64,000 nt of DNA, taken from the NCBI RefSeq assembly GCF_035083965.1, contig NC_089740.1, positions 13,441,052-13,505,051 on the forward strand, read 5' to 3'. A program made the translations under genes and the position numbers. Position 1 is the stretch's first letter. Every line of letters starts with the position of its first letter. Source of the DNA: Branchiostoma lanceolatum (Eukaryota > Chordata > Leptocardii > Amphioxiformes > Branchiostomatidae). Positions 22,110 to 30,280 of the stretch are shown piece by piece. Under the pieces are notes generated by a model. That model was not told where the DNA came from and ran no database searches. It worked only from the letters and a program-made list of their open reading frames with translations.

Positions 22110-25100
22110 TTATTTCATCAGGTTTAAAAAGCACCGGGTCATGACACGGGGTGGCGAAGACGAACTCTCAATTGTCCCTGGTAAGCTTGTTGACATATTA
22201 TACGTCTGGTACGAAACAAATCGCTGAGGCTGAACGCCTTGGGTTGTTCTTTCCGAACGCCGGATGTGGGGAACTTCGTCATCATCGGGGTCAGGTTCGT
22301 GTTGATCGGCTGCTGGGGCTGGGGGGAGTGGTGGTTCAATGGGAATTATGAGCGGTACCGACACCTCCCCGGTGGGAGTCTGTTCGTGCCCTCGCGAACA
22401 ATGCAAACCCTTAACAGGGGACGACTGGCGGTCCTTTCTCCGAGGAACCGGAGGCGGAAACATACAGGGCATCAAATGTTCACGGTGTAACATGCGTTCA
22501 GCGCCCTTCCCAGATTCAGGTCGCACAACATATTCTGGGAGGTCGGGATCTGGGCGTTCTTTCACTATATAGGGAGTCGATTCCCAACGGTCCTTGAGTT
22601 TACGCTTGCCACGTGTCCGTCTATCACGAACAAGGACCCGTTCCCCTGGTAACAAAGGGGAGGCATGAACCTTCCGGTCATGATAACGTTTCTGCCGTGC
22701 CTGAGCTATTTCTATGTTCTCGGCGGCATATTTGTACGCCTCACATAGACTATTATAATGCTGCTGTACCCACTCGTCTGGGCTACGGGATGGATTAGAA
22801 TGATCTGTAGTACCTAACCAAATGTCGATCGGAAGACGGGCGCTTCTCCCAAACATGAGATAATACGGACTATAACTAGTGGTCGTGTGTCTTGTACAAT
22901 TATACACATGCACTAGTTGGGAGAGATACTCGGCCCAACGTTTCTTCTTATCGACTTCCATTGTGCCGATCAGGGTCAAGAGCGTCCGATTAAAACGCTC
23001 GCACTGGCCATTCCCGGCCGGGTGATAGGGTGTCGTACTAGATTTAACAGCTCCGTAGAGCTTGCACAACTCTGCGATGGTCGAAGACTCGAAGTTGGCT
23101 CCCTGATCACTGTGGAGTCGGGTGGGAAACCCGTATGGTATCACGAAGTATTTATATATCGCTCGCGCAGTGGTCAGTGCGGTTTGGTTCCGGGTCGGGA
23201 CGGCGACGGCAAAGCGAGTAAAGTGGTCCGTAATTACCAAGATATTCTCATAACCGCCCACAGATTTCTCAACCGACAAATAGTCCATGCAAACGAGCTC
23301 AAGTGGGGCGGAAGTCTTTACACTGACTAACGGCGTCCTTGTCGTGTGGTTCGGTAATTTCCGAAGTCCACAGCGCTGGCAGGTCTGGACATAGAGTGCT
23401 ATGTCTGACCGCATGCCTATCCAGAAGAAACGACTCTCTACCAAATCAAGGGTGCGAGCAACACCAAAATGACCCGCTTGGTCATGTAAAGCTTCTAAGG
23501 TTTCACGCTGTAACACACGTGGGAGAACTAACTGCTGGGTTGAGCCTTCCGGGTGGGGGGTGGGTATGACCCTATGCAATACCCCATGTCGGAGGTCAAG
23601 ACTGTCCCAATGGGCAAGAAGCGCGGCTACGTCGCCCTCCTCTCTTAATCTCTCTTTGTCGGTTGGTGGTCTGCCGCGCCTGACATATGTCAGCACTCGG
23701 TCTAACACGGGGTCGTCCCGCTGGAGACTGCGTAATTCGGAAGCGGAGCGACCGGGGAACAGGGGTGTGCCACCACGTGGTGGGCGTTGCGCAACTGCTT
23801 TGAGTACTCTAGCTACCAGCGGGGTTTGGGGTACAGGTGGACGCGCCAAGGACATACAACATTCAAACGTTCTATCAGCAGGAATGTACAATTCATCTGT
23901 GTTCTCGTCCACGTCACCATGACGAGGGAGACGTGAAAGAGAGTCGGCATTCTGATTAGATTTGCCAGGTCGGTACTTAATGTCGTAATCGAAGTTAGCG
24001 AGCTTCGCCGCCCAGCGTTGTTCAACGGCGCCTAAGGACGCAGTTTGAAGATGAGCCAATGGATTATTATCCGTATACACAGTAAATTTTGACCCAATCA
24101 GGTAGTCTTTAAACTTATCTGTTACTGACCAAACTAGCGCTAACAATTCGAGTCGAAAGGAGCTATAATCCGCAGCGTTCCGCTCGCTCGGCCGCAGCCC
24201 TCTGGAGGCGTACGCAACAACACGCTCCTTCTTATCTTGAACTTGAGAAAGGACTGCACCTAAGCCTGAGAGACTTGCGTCTACGTACAGAGTAAACGGA
24301 GATTGAAAGTCTGGGTACGCTAGAATGGGGGCCGAGATGAGTGTGTTTCTTAGTTCATCAAAAGCTTTCTGACAGTCGTCTGTCCAAACAAATTCACGTG
24401 GGGCACAGGATGACTGGCGGAGACTTTTCTTCTGTGTGTGCCCTGCTATCTTATGTAACGGCGCAGCGATGTGCGCAAATTTGGGGATAAAGCGTCGGTA
24501 GTAGGAGCAGAAGGCGACAAAGCTGCGGGTCTCACGTGCATTCTGGGGAATTGGCCAATTTTTTACAGCAGCTACCTTCTCAGGATCCGTCCCTATGCCC
24601 TGTGCGGAAACCCTATGACCTAGGTATTGAACTTCAGTAGCAAACAGCTTACATTTACTAGCTTTCAGCTTCAAGCCGTGGGTCGCCAGGCGAGTCAATA
24701 CTTCGTCCAGCCTATGCAAATGTTCCTCAAACGTCTTGCCGAAGACCATTACATCATCTAGGTATATCAGCAGAGTGGTGAAATTAAACTCTCCCAATAC
24801 ATGGGTCATTAATCGTTGAAAACATGCAGGTCCGTTGACCAGGCCAAAGCTCAATCTGTTGAATTGGAAATGGCCCCAGGGGAGCGAAAATGCTGTCTTA
24901 GGTTTGTCAGCTTCAGCTATACCAACTTGATAATAGCCTTGTGCTAAGTCTAATGTACTAAAGTAGTTCGCACCTGACAAACAATCAAGGGACTCGTCAA
25001 TTCGCGGAAGGGGGAACGAATCACGATGCGTCCTGGCATTTAATTTACGGTAATCTACACAAAACCGCAATCCTCCGCATTTCTTTCTGACTAAAACACA

Positions 25101-26366
25101 AGGACTAGACCAGGGACTAGTGGAGTGTTCAATGATACCCTTATCTAACAAATAGGCGACATGATCCTTGACCTCTTGGTACAAGGCGGGCGGAACCCGC
25201 CTGTATCGCTCCTGACAAGGAGGTGAGTCACCCGTGTGGATCTCATGCGTCACGGTTGTGGTATAGCCAAAGTCTGAATCATCTTTTGCAAAAGCATGTT
25301 TGTGTTTCTGGAGAAGTGCTGCTAGCTGGTCGCGCTGATTGGGGGTTAACTGCGATTCGTCAATGTCTAAGCCGGGAATAATTTCTTTTAAGCTCTCCGT
25401 ATCGCCGGTCGGCGTATCGGAGCTGTCATCAGAGGTACGGATCAAGTCCACATGTACAACGTGCTTGTCGTCATGACGAAACCTTACAGAATTCTCTGAC
25501 TCCCTTACTTCATCAGCAAGGAATGCCTCCCCCAAAATAGCATGTCGGCCAATTGTAATATCTCGTAGTGTAACATTTGCTAAACGGACGGGGCATCTAC
25601 CGTGTTTAACTTCAGCAAAACTCTTGGCGACCAGAATGCCATTTGGCAGGACCCCTTCGTTAGGGGGTTCGATAATGACAGTATAGGGGCTGTCAGAAGG
25701 GCGCGTTCTACAATAGATAACCATTTCGTTTCGGGCCGGCACTACAATATCGTTTCTCCCCGGCGCCCGAACAAGACCCACTCTACCATCATCGTCAGCA
25801 AGGGCCTGTCTGCGTTCATGTGAGCTCAAGGCCTTCTGCCACGCCTCACCTTCTTTACCCCCCGGGAGCTTATGTACATAGTTGGATTTCTTCCCGGGGA
25901 AGATCGACAGTTTACATCGGTCAATCACATTGGTCCCTAAAATTACAGGGACACGGCTACTGCTGTCGTCGACTACTATTACTCCGACATCTGCTAGCCT
26001 ATGTTCTAGAATTTCAATGCACATTTCAGCGAAGCCAACCTGTTTAATGGGCAAGCCATTGGCAGCTGTGACAGAGAGCCAACTACTAGCGTCTTGTAAA
26101 TGCTCCCCCTTTTCCCCAAAGTTTCGAAAGAAGAACTCCTTATTCATTGTCGTTACTTGGCTCCCAGTATCAAGCAAACAGTCAACTGGCACGCCATCGA
26201 AAATAGCTGAAACTATTGGCTGTTTTCCCACAGTCCTATTAAACAGGCTGGCATCATTAAGGGTGTTGCGACTGTCTACACTACATTTATTGACGAAAAC
26301 TGAATCATGCGACCGGACGTTTTGTCCCACTCCGTCGGCTTCGGGCGCGGGACGATTTAGTTTCCC
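22110..26366 (-). CDS. pol: Pol polyprotein: protease, RT, RNase H, integrase
   Basis: Open frame in -1 relation to gag; open from 26408, stop at 22110-22112. There is no ATG at its head (the first start-like codon is GTG at 26330), and the frame overlaps gag by about 50 bases, so expression by frameshift at GGGAAAC (26360-26366) is expected. Counting from 26330 (1406 codons): retropepsin LLDTGSQVT at about 52-60; reverse transcriptase with YLDDVMVF at about 523-530; RNase H beginning LYVDASLSGLG near 681; integrase zinc finger H949, H954, C984, C987; catalytic D1016, D1075, E1111 (D-35-E). No premature stop. The C-terminal tail lacks a chromodomain. Confidence 0.95.
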   Translation of the reverse strand, partial: GKLNRPAPEADGVGQNVRSHDSVFVNKCSVDSRNTLNDASLFNRTVGKQPIVSAIFDGVPVDCLLDTGSQVTTMNKEFFFRNFGEKGEHLQDASSWLSVTAANGLPIKQVGFAEMCIEILEHRLADVGVIVVDDSSSRVPVILGTNVIDRCKLSIFPGKKSNYVHKLPGGKEGEAWQKALSSHERRQALADDDGRVGLVRAPGRNDIVVPARNEMVIYCRTRPSDSPYTVIIEPPNEGVLPNGILVAKSFAEVKHGRCPVRLANVTLRDITIGRHAILGEAFLADEVRESENSVRFRHDDKHVVHVDLIRTSDDSSDTPTGDTESLKEIIPGLDIDESQLTPNQRDQLAALLQKHKHAFAKDDSDFGYTTTVTHEIHTGDSPPCQERYRRVPPALYQEVKDHVAYLLDKGIIEHSTSPWSSPCVLVRKKCGGLRFCVDYRKLNARTHRDSFPLPRIDESLDCLSGANYFSTLDLAQGYYQVGIAEADKPKTAFSLPWGHFQFNRLSFGLVNGPACFQRLMTHVLGEFNFTTLLIYLDDVMVFGKTFEEHLHRLDEVLTRLATHGLKLKASKCKLFATEVQYLGHRVSAQGIGTDPEKVAAVKNWPIPQNARETRSFVAFCSYYRRFIPKFAHIAAPLHKIAGHTQKKSLRQSSCAPREFVWTDDCQKAFDELRNTLISAPILAYPDFQSPFTLYVDASLSGLGAVLSQVQDKKERVVAYASRGLRPSERNAADYSSFRLELLALVWSVTDKFKDYLIGSKFTVYTDNNPLAHLQTASLGAVEQRWAAKLANFDYDIKYRPGKSNQNADSLSRLPRHGDVDENTDELYIPADRTFECCMSLARPPVPQTPLVARVLKAVAQRPPRGGTPLFPGRSASELRSLQRDDPVLDRVLTYVRRGRPPTDKERLREEGDVAALLAHWDSLDLRHGVLHRVIPTPHPEGSTQQLVLPRVLQRETLEALHDQAGHFGVARTLDLVESRFFWIGMRSDIALYVQTCQRCGLRKLPNHTTRTPLVSVKTSAPLELVCMDYLSVEKSVGGYENILVITDHFTRFAVAVPTRNQTALTTARAIYKYFVIPYGFPTRLHSDQGANFESSTIAELCKLYGAVKSSTTPYHPAGNGQCERFNRTLLTLIGTMEVDKKKRWAEYLSQLVHVYNCTRHTTTSYSPYYLMFGRSARLPIDIWLGTTDHSNPSRSPDEWVQQHYNSLCEAYKYAAENIEIAQARQKRYHDRKVHASPLLPGERVLVRDRRTRGKRKLKDRWESTPYIVKERPDPDLPEYVVRPESGKGAERMLHREHLMPCMFPPPVPRRKDRQSSPVKGLHCSRGHEQTPTGEVSVPLIIPIEPPLPPAPAADQHEPDPDDDEVPHIRRSERTTQGVQPQRFVSYQTYNMSTSLPGTIESSSSPPRVMTRCFLNLMK

Positions 26367-27283
26367 TGACTGCCAGTGTACGGGGCGGGGCGAGGGTTGC
26401 TGTACGTGTTACCTTGGTTATAGTCAGAAAAACACGCGCGGGCCATGTGGCCAGGGCCGCCACACCGACGGCAAATCGGCCTTCCGTCGGGGGTCCACTT
26501 GTCGCCCGGGAGGCCACGTGGCCTATATGAACTGCGAAAGGGTGCGCCCTGCTGACTAGCTGCGCCCTGTTGGCTCATGTGCCCCTTAATGGCGGCGAGT
26601 TCCACCGTTAACTGTGCAACCTGGGCGCACAAGCTACTGCTGTCTGGGGAGCTATGCCTCTCTGCCGTCTGCATTGCCACCCTCATGGTCGGCTCTGATC
26701 TAATTTCCTCGTCATACTCCCCGCTTAAATGTAGGGCTTCCTCTCTGACGTCCTTAAACTTACTGTCATTCTTTTCCCTCATCAGTTTAAGCAGGTCTTT
26801 TCGAAGGGCCTGATCGCGAAGCCCTGCGATAAATTTGTCTCGCAGGGTGAGGTCAGGGTTTGGCAGTTGTTTGTTATCGACGTCTTTGTCGCTAGCGCGA
26901 CGCATGACAGTCTGTAGCGCCAAGGAATATTGTCTGATCGACTCCCCGGGCAGCTGCTGGCGGGCATAGAAGGCCTGAATCAGGGCCGAAAACGGAGCCT
27001 TATCGGCGTATGCCTCCCTTAAGTGCACGAAAACAATATCTACATCATCTTTATTTGCGTCGTTTAGCAGCTGCACTTGTGCTTTTGCCTCTCCCACGCA
27101 AGCGCGGCCGACTAGAAAACCCTGCTGGTCTTTGGGCGTCCCCCAAACCTTAAAAGACCTTTTACACTCGAGTATAAATTCATCAACGTTTAGGTCACCC
27201 GGTTTAGACGGGAGCCCGGTAAACTGGGGGAGCTTACGGTCAGTGGCCATCACCACATACTGAGGCTTATCGTCTCCAGGCAT
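26357..27283 (-). CDS. gag: Gag with one CCHC zinc knuckle
   Basis: 308 codons, ATG at 27281-27283 and TAA at 26357-26359. The N-terminal two thirds look like a retrotransposon capsid (Y-A-x-Q-x-L-P-G-E-S-I-R-Q-Y near 106-119, typical of Gypsy Gag). The nucleocapsid motif C271-x2-C274-x4-H279-x4-C284 (ICRRCGGPGHMARACF) packages RNA. The final codons are G-N just before the stop; the slippery heptamer covers them. Intact, no frameshift. Confidence 0.93.
   Translation of the reverse strand: MPGDDKPQYVVMATDRKLPQFTGLPSKPGDLNVDEFILECKRSFKVWGTPKDQQGFLVGRACVGEAKAQVQLLNDANKDDVDIVFVHLREAYADKAPFSALIQAFYARQQLPGESIRQYSLALQTVMRRASDKDVDNKQLPNPDLTLRDKFIAGLRDQALRKDLLKLMREKNDSKFKDVREEALHLSGEYDEEIRSEPTMRVAMQTAERHSSPDSSSLCAQVAQLTVELAAIKGHMSQQGAASQQGAPFRSSYRPRGLPGDKWTPDGRPICRRCGGPGHMARACFSDYNQGNTYSNPRPAPYTGSQGN
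26360..26366 (-). promoter_or_regulatory. Candidate -1 ribosomal frameshift site GGGAAAC
   Basis: On the minus strand the gag frame ends CAG GGA AAC TAA, so the heptamer G GGA AAC fits X XXY YYZ exactly in the gag frame and abuts the stop. Pol is open in the -1 frame across this point. GGGAAAC is a known slippery heptamer in retroviruses. A downstream stem-loop or pseudoknot was not modelled. Confidence 0.8.
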
Positions 27284-27463
27284 CTCAACAATTATATCAA
27301 AGGCTCTACACTTAGCAGGTTATACCACAAGAATACTAGTAAGCAGATAATATAGAATGCTATCAAGGGTGGCCAGGTCGTCGCACTCTCAATACCCAAC
27401 AAGCGTAACTGACTTACCGCTCTTGTTGTCTCGTCGTCCCGCACAGGAGAAGATTTACCGTAA

Positions 27464-27483
27464 TCCTGCCGATGTCAACGCCA
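27464..27483 (-). promoter_or_regulatory. Primer-binding site
   Basis: Directly inside the 5' LTR the minus strand begins TGGCGTTGACATCGGCAGGA. TGG matches the CCA end of a tRNA, and the complement contains AATCCTGC...CGCCA, reminiscent of the 3' end of tRNA-Ser; three bases do not fit the tRNA I remember, so the primer identity is tentative. Confidence 0.6.
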
Positions 27484-27916
27484 TGTAAGGAAATAGCAGA
27501 GAGAGGTCCTTCGATGGAAAGTGAAGACAGACTCCAGTTGTTGTCGTGGCCGTTGGGAAATATCTTTATTCCAAGTCACTCTGCATGTCCTCTCCTCTCT
27601 ATCCTTAATCCCAGTCTGTCTTACTTAACACACTCTGTTACTCATTTTATATGTTTCACAATCTACATCTACATCTTCCCTGACAGACTGAGTCACAAGA
27701 TAAATCACACAAAGGTACATGATGAAGGAAGTAGCCAGTCTCAGGGGGAGTGGACAACCTTGTGCCGAGTTGCACGGCCTCGCACAGCCTTAGTCATACT
27801 GCCTTGTGCCGCCTTGCTCTGCCTTAGTCATACTCCATGTCCATTTCTCAGTAATCTAAGGAATTCCTCTACATACACACATCTGCTTATACATACTTGA
27901 TATGCACTATATTACA
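27484..27916 (-). repeat. 5' LTR
   Basis: Same 433-bp sequence as 20798-21230 with a single difference at 27873 (A for C). On the minus strand it supplies the promoter: AP-1-like TGACTCA, then TATAAAA about 40 bases later, then AATAAA. Confidence 0.95.
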
Positions 27917-28074
27917 CATTGACATTGAGATTTGATTCCAAAGTTATCTCCCTCCCAGGTAACGTATGGCGACACATCCTTTAGATGATTATTTGTACAC
28001 CTGCGGCCTGAGAACTTGACCATCTGGCTTGTCCTGCTGTACTACATAACTACAGAAGACACTGGCCGTACAAG

Positions 28075-28257
28075 ATGTGGTTCTACCAACTGGTCGTGTT
28101 GCTCGCAGTTCTGCAGTGGTCTGTTGGGACAGGGGAAGCTCGAACTGACCAGATAAACCTGCCACTGTGCAGGTTGTGGGAGGAATGTATCAGGACACGT
28201 AGGCAAGAGTTTAAGTATTGTGCAAAGTCTGTATATAACGTGTTTCATATTGGGCAG
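28075..28257 (+). CDS. Possible first exon of a small secreted cysteine protein
   Basis: ATG at 28075 opens a frame with a good signal peptide (WFYQLVVLLAVLQWSVGTG, residues 2-20) and then C-LWEEC...KYC cysteines. It runs 61 codons to GGGCAG|GTACTC, a possible donor at 28258. No family recognised. A possible later exon is 28651-28781. It lies only about 160 bp downstream of the retrotransposon LTR. Confidence 0.35.
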
Positions 28258-28650
28258 GTACTCTACCATATGGTCGATGAAAAGAAAACATATCTAGTCC
28301 ACTAGATAAGCCATGTTTATGTCGTCTTTACCTTCTACAAATCTTGTACATGAGGCTTAGATACTTCACATGTTTTGTCTTCATTATTCTACAGGAATTC
28401 AAAATATAGGTTACAGATTTATTACCGTAACGCTAAAGCGCAAATGTATCACGTTTGAAACCATATGATTTTGTTGGGATGATGTTTGTCATGAAGAGTG
28501 ATGTTTTGTTACTTTTCATTCAAAGCAGATGGCCTGGTACTGATGCTTAAAACATCAATAGGTTTTACCAAAATGTTCACTGCAATTGATTCATCGTAGA
28601 AAGACCATGGGTCCATGCATGTTGGATCGTTACATATTGTCTGACTGCAG

Positions 28651-28781
28651 TTGAAGTCGCTGAAGATGGAGAATCTGCGGTCCTGGAGACGTTTTGCCAG
28701 GACGTGGGGCACACGCTGAGGAAACGAGACATTCGGAACTGCAGCAAAGACACACGCGTGGCTGTCTTGTACGTTATATGA
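28651..28781 (+). CDS. Possible terminal exon of the same small gene
   Basis: After ctgactgcag (acceptor ending 28650) the frame TT GAA GTC GCT reads to TGA at 28779-28781, with residues VAEDGESAVLETFCQDVGHT and two further... one cysteine (NCSKD) after it. Its phase requires one base from the preceding exon, whereas the exon at 28075 ends in phase 0, so an intermediate exon would be needed. Weak. Confidence 0.2.
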
Positions 28782-30118
28782 TCCCAGGCTCTGGATTTGA
28801 AGTTAACACACCGAAAAAAGGGCTGATACTCAGCGTAGACAATAACCGTCTTCAAATGTGGACAACAAACACTTTCCACTCCATGTTCAGATCAAATGTC
28901 AAATGAAATAAGTGTGGCAATTAAAAATTATTGCCATAGCGAAGGTGTCTGGATTGATCTTACTTCACTGTAAGGAAAGTACCAACGTAGCACTCTAGAT
29001 CTTAGTTCTGCCATAATATTGTGCAAAACGCACTTAGAAATCAGAAAGGCATCTGCCAAGCAGATATAGAAAGGCACCATGTAACTCGAGGAGTTCCTAG
29101 CACGTCAGGAAAGGCCGGAGTACACTCCCGTTGTAGTGTCTTTTTTCTCTGGCATTGTTGGATAGGTGGGGTGAGAAACTAGGCCGGAAGTTTAGAAAAT
29201 CGGTATGCTGGGGCTCCTATGATCGTTTTGGTTGTCATTCTAGCTCTGTAGGATGTGTTTTCGAACACCTACTGTTGTTTTTCCGACACCGCACGCCTCC
29301 CCGTAAGGCGTTCAGTGTAGACTGCCCAAGCGGTAACCCAAGTTATTTATCGTTCCGTTTAAAACTTTGCCTTTCTTTATATGCTTGGATCTCCTCACGT
29401 TTTGGTTTTCACAGAGGTTTTTTGGTGGGAGGCATGATGTTCAGCACGTTCTTGTGATAATAGATCAACTGGGATGCGCAAACCCTTTTCAAAGCTAGAA
29501 TACTAGATTCGGTGAACTCCCTGACACACTCCGGACAGTACGAAATCGGACACCACGTAAAAGTAGGTCATCTGTCATCGACAGCTGAGTGCCTGGATGC
29601 CAGACGTGCTAATGAGGTATCAAGTTTGAAAAAGTGACAGGAGGGCATCCACAGAGTTTGCCGGACGGATTCCTGAAATTCCTGTGGAATTCTGGGAATT
29701 CTTGCAAATCGGGCCTAAAATATACTATTAAGCTTGCCCCTCAGGCTTCGCTAAAAAAGAACTGGATCCAACATGAACTGTTGTGAAAAGGCAATCCACC
29801 CGAAAATACAAAGTCGCTAGAAGGCCTAATCCAACGTAACCCTTGGACTCTGCCAAAACAACTTCTGCAGAAGCAACGATAAGCTGTGTAAAAGAACAGG
29901 ATTACCAACATCGGGATAATCAAACAGAACAAGGGAATAGTCTTTACAATTGTCTGGTGATGTAAAAGGCACAGACCGCTAAATAGGCTGAAATATCGTC
30001 TCCCTCCACCAGACTCATGTAGAGCCGTCATATCGTCAAGAGTTGCCGGGACCAGCGGACGAGCTCGCACCCGACGTCGCACGCGCCAAGCTTAAGGCTC
30101 CCCGTAAGAGATCGCGAT
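28782..30118. other. No supported gene
   Basis: No repeat structure or domain was recognised. A minus-strand frame at 29741-30082 (113 codons) has one hydrophobic segment (LFCLIIPMLVILFFY) and starts 36 bp from the next gene's start; with no supporting homology it is not called. Confidence 0.4.
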
Positions 30119-30280
30119 ATGTCCGGAGACAGAAGAATACAAGCGGGGTTGGAGGTTGAGGCTGAGAATGACGTCGTTAGCTACGTTAGGCAAGCTAGGA
30201 GTGAAGGCGTTCGCAGCAGGCAGGCATGTTCTCTTATTAACGGGGGAGAAGATGGCGATATCGCATCAGATATTGAGATC
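30119..30280 (+). CDS. NPEN-repeat gene, predicted exon 1
   Basis: ATG at 30119 (MSGDRRIQAGLEVEAE...), 54 codons to GAGATC followed by GTATAA. It ends in phase 0 and the next exon begins in phase 0 after a 78-bp intron. Start choice is tentative because the upstream frame was not tested for further exons. Confidence 0.45.

Larger units (their letters stand above)
20798..27916 (-). mobile_element. Gypsy/Ty3-type LTR retrotransposon, near-intact
   Basis: A 7.1-kb element read on the minus strand: 5' LTR (27484-27916), primer-binding site, gag, pol, about 0.9 kb of 3' non-coding sequence, polypurine tract, 3' LTR (20798-21230). LTRs begin TG and end CA, are 433 bp each and differ at one base (21187 C, 27873 A). 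Target duplication CATT lies at 20794-20797 and 27917-27920. Pol order protease-RT-RNase H-integrase is the Gypsy order. No env frame and no chromodomain were seen. gag and pol are both open, so the copy is recent and may be capable of transposition. Confidence 0.95.

Noticed and set aside
22139-23922. Plus-strand frames of 60-137 codons opposite pol
   Set aside because: Antisense shadows of the intact pol frame.
29741-30082. 113-codon minus-strand frame with one hydrophobic segment
   Set aside because: Only one possible membrane segment and no homology; overlaps the likely promoter of the gene at 30119.
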